This document shows positions 20,631 to 20,786 of a stretch of DNA of 20,786 nucleotides, piece after piece (the first letter of the stretch is position 1; every line of letters begins with the position of its first letter). The DNA is from an uncultured Collinsella sp. (GTDB taxonomy: Bacteria; Actinomycetota; Coriobacteriia; Coriobacteriales; Coriobacteriaceae), in NCBI GenBank assembly GCA_902494345.1, contig CABUSV010000024.1:1-20786 (forward strand), given 5' to 3'. A model generated the notes under the pieces. That model saw only the letters and a program-made list of their open reading frames with translations, was not told where the DNA came from and searched no databases. Made by a program: the position numbers and the translations under genes.

Positions 20631-20786
20631 ATGTCAGCTTGTGTGCCCGTCCGAGATATGAAGGACCCTGCTGCATTCACCACGCTTGTTGAGTCTGAGC
20701 GCGACGTCACCGTAACTAAGAACGGCTACGAGGCCATGCACTGCATCAGCAGCGACCAGTATCGCCTCATGCAAGAAGAAATCGCC
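20631..20786 (+). CDS. Phd/YefM-like antitoxin (partial, runs off the window)
   Basis: The first 52 codons of a gene cut by the right edge. It starts MSACVPVRDMKDPAAFTTLVESERDVTVTKNGYEAMHCISSDQY when read in pieces: the short N-terminal strand, the VRDMKD segment, then VTVTKNGYEAMHCIS, which resembles the Phd/YefM fold where the start of the protein binds DNA. AAAGGAGG lies 5 bases before the ATG. Such proteins normally neutralise a toxin encoded directly downstream, which would be outside the window. The family call rests on pattern only. It is unrelated to lac function. Confidence 0.65.
   Translation, partial: MSACVPVRDMKDPAAFTTLVESERDVTVTKNGYEAMHCISSDQYRLMQEEIA

Overview
The window is a high-G+C actinobacterial segment whose style (G/C-ending codons, Shine-Dalgarno leaders, many extragenic palindromes, a tagatose-6-phosphate lac pathway) suggests a gut coriobacterium such as Collinsella. 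That placement is inference from protein and intergenic character, not from a database match. Almost the whole window is one phosphotransferase-type lactose/beta-galactoside region.

Layout. 1-312: edge of an upstream + strand gene, a terminator hairpin and a structured repeat. 313-3575 (- strand): an operon reading lacA, lacB, lacX (mutarotase), lacC, which turns galactose 6-phosphate into tagatose 1,6-bisphosphate. 3883-4914 (-): an unrecognised multi-pass membrane protein. 5140-5478 (-): lacF, the only IIA(Lac) gene seen. Then follow three modules, each with its own LacI-type repressor gene on the - strand facing a + strand pair made of one lacE (IICB permease) and one lacG (6-phospho-beta-galactosidase). 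Module 1 is lacI1 | lacE1-lacG1 (5693-10335). Module 2 is lacI2 | lacG2-lacE2, with reversed gene order (10603-15361). Module 3 is lacI3 | lacE3-lacG3 (15775-20335). The window ends inside a Phd/YefM-like antitoxin gene.

How it works together. LacF would pass phosphate to the IIB domains of the three LacE proteins. Each LacE imports and phosphorylates a beta-galactoside, the matching LacG splits the 6-phosphate sugar, and LacX/LacA/LacB/LacC process the galactose 6-phosphate. No lacD aldolase and no DeoR-type lacR lie in the window. All three LacG proteins keep the tryptophan typical of 6-phospho-beta-galactosidases, so the modules probably differ in which galactoside they import or in induction, not in the basic chemistry.

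Regulation is visible. Each module carries its own 16-bp palindromic operator type, and the three repressors differ at exactly the two recognition-helix positions expected to set specificity. Upstream of the lacG2 and lacE3 promoters, and also of lacA and lacF, there is a shared tandem element (CCGTTYA-like halves 21 bp apart) that looks like an activator site.

The least explained structures are two repeat families. One is an eight-copy family of exactly 55-bp palindromes with about 80-bp period, placed in clusters of 2, 4 and 2 at the 3' ends of the three modules. The other is a pair of roughly 165-nt elements with compensatory base changes in two hairpins, placed directly after the lacB and lacC stop codons.
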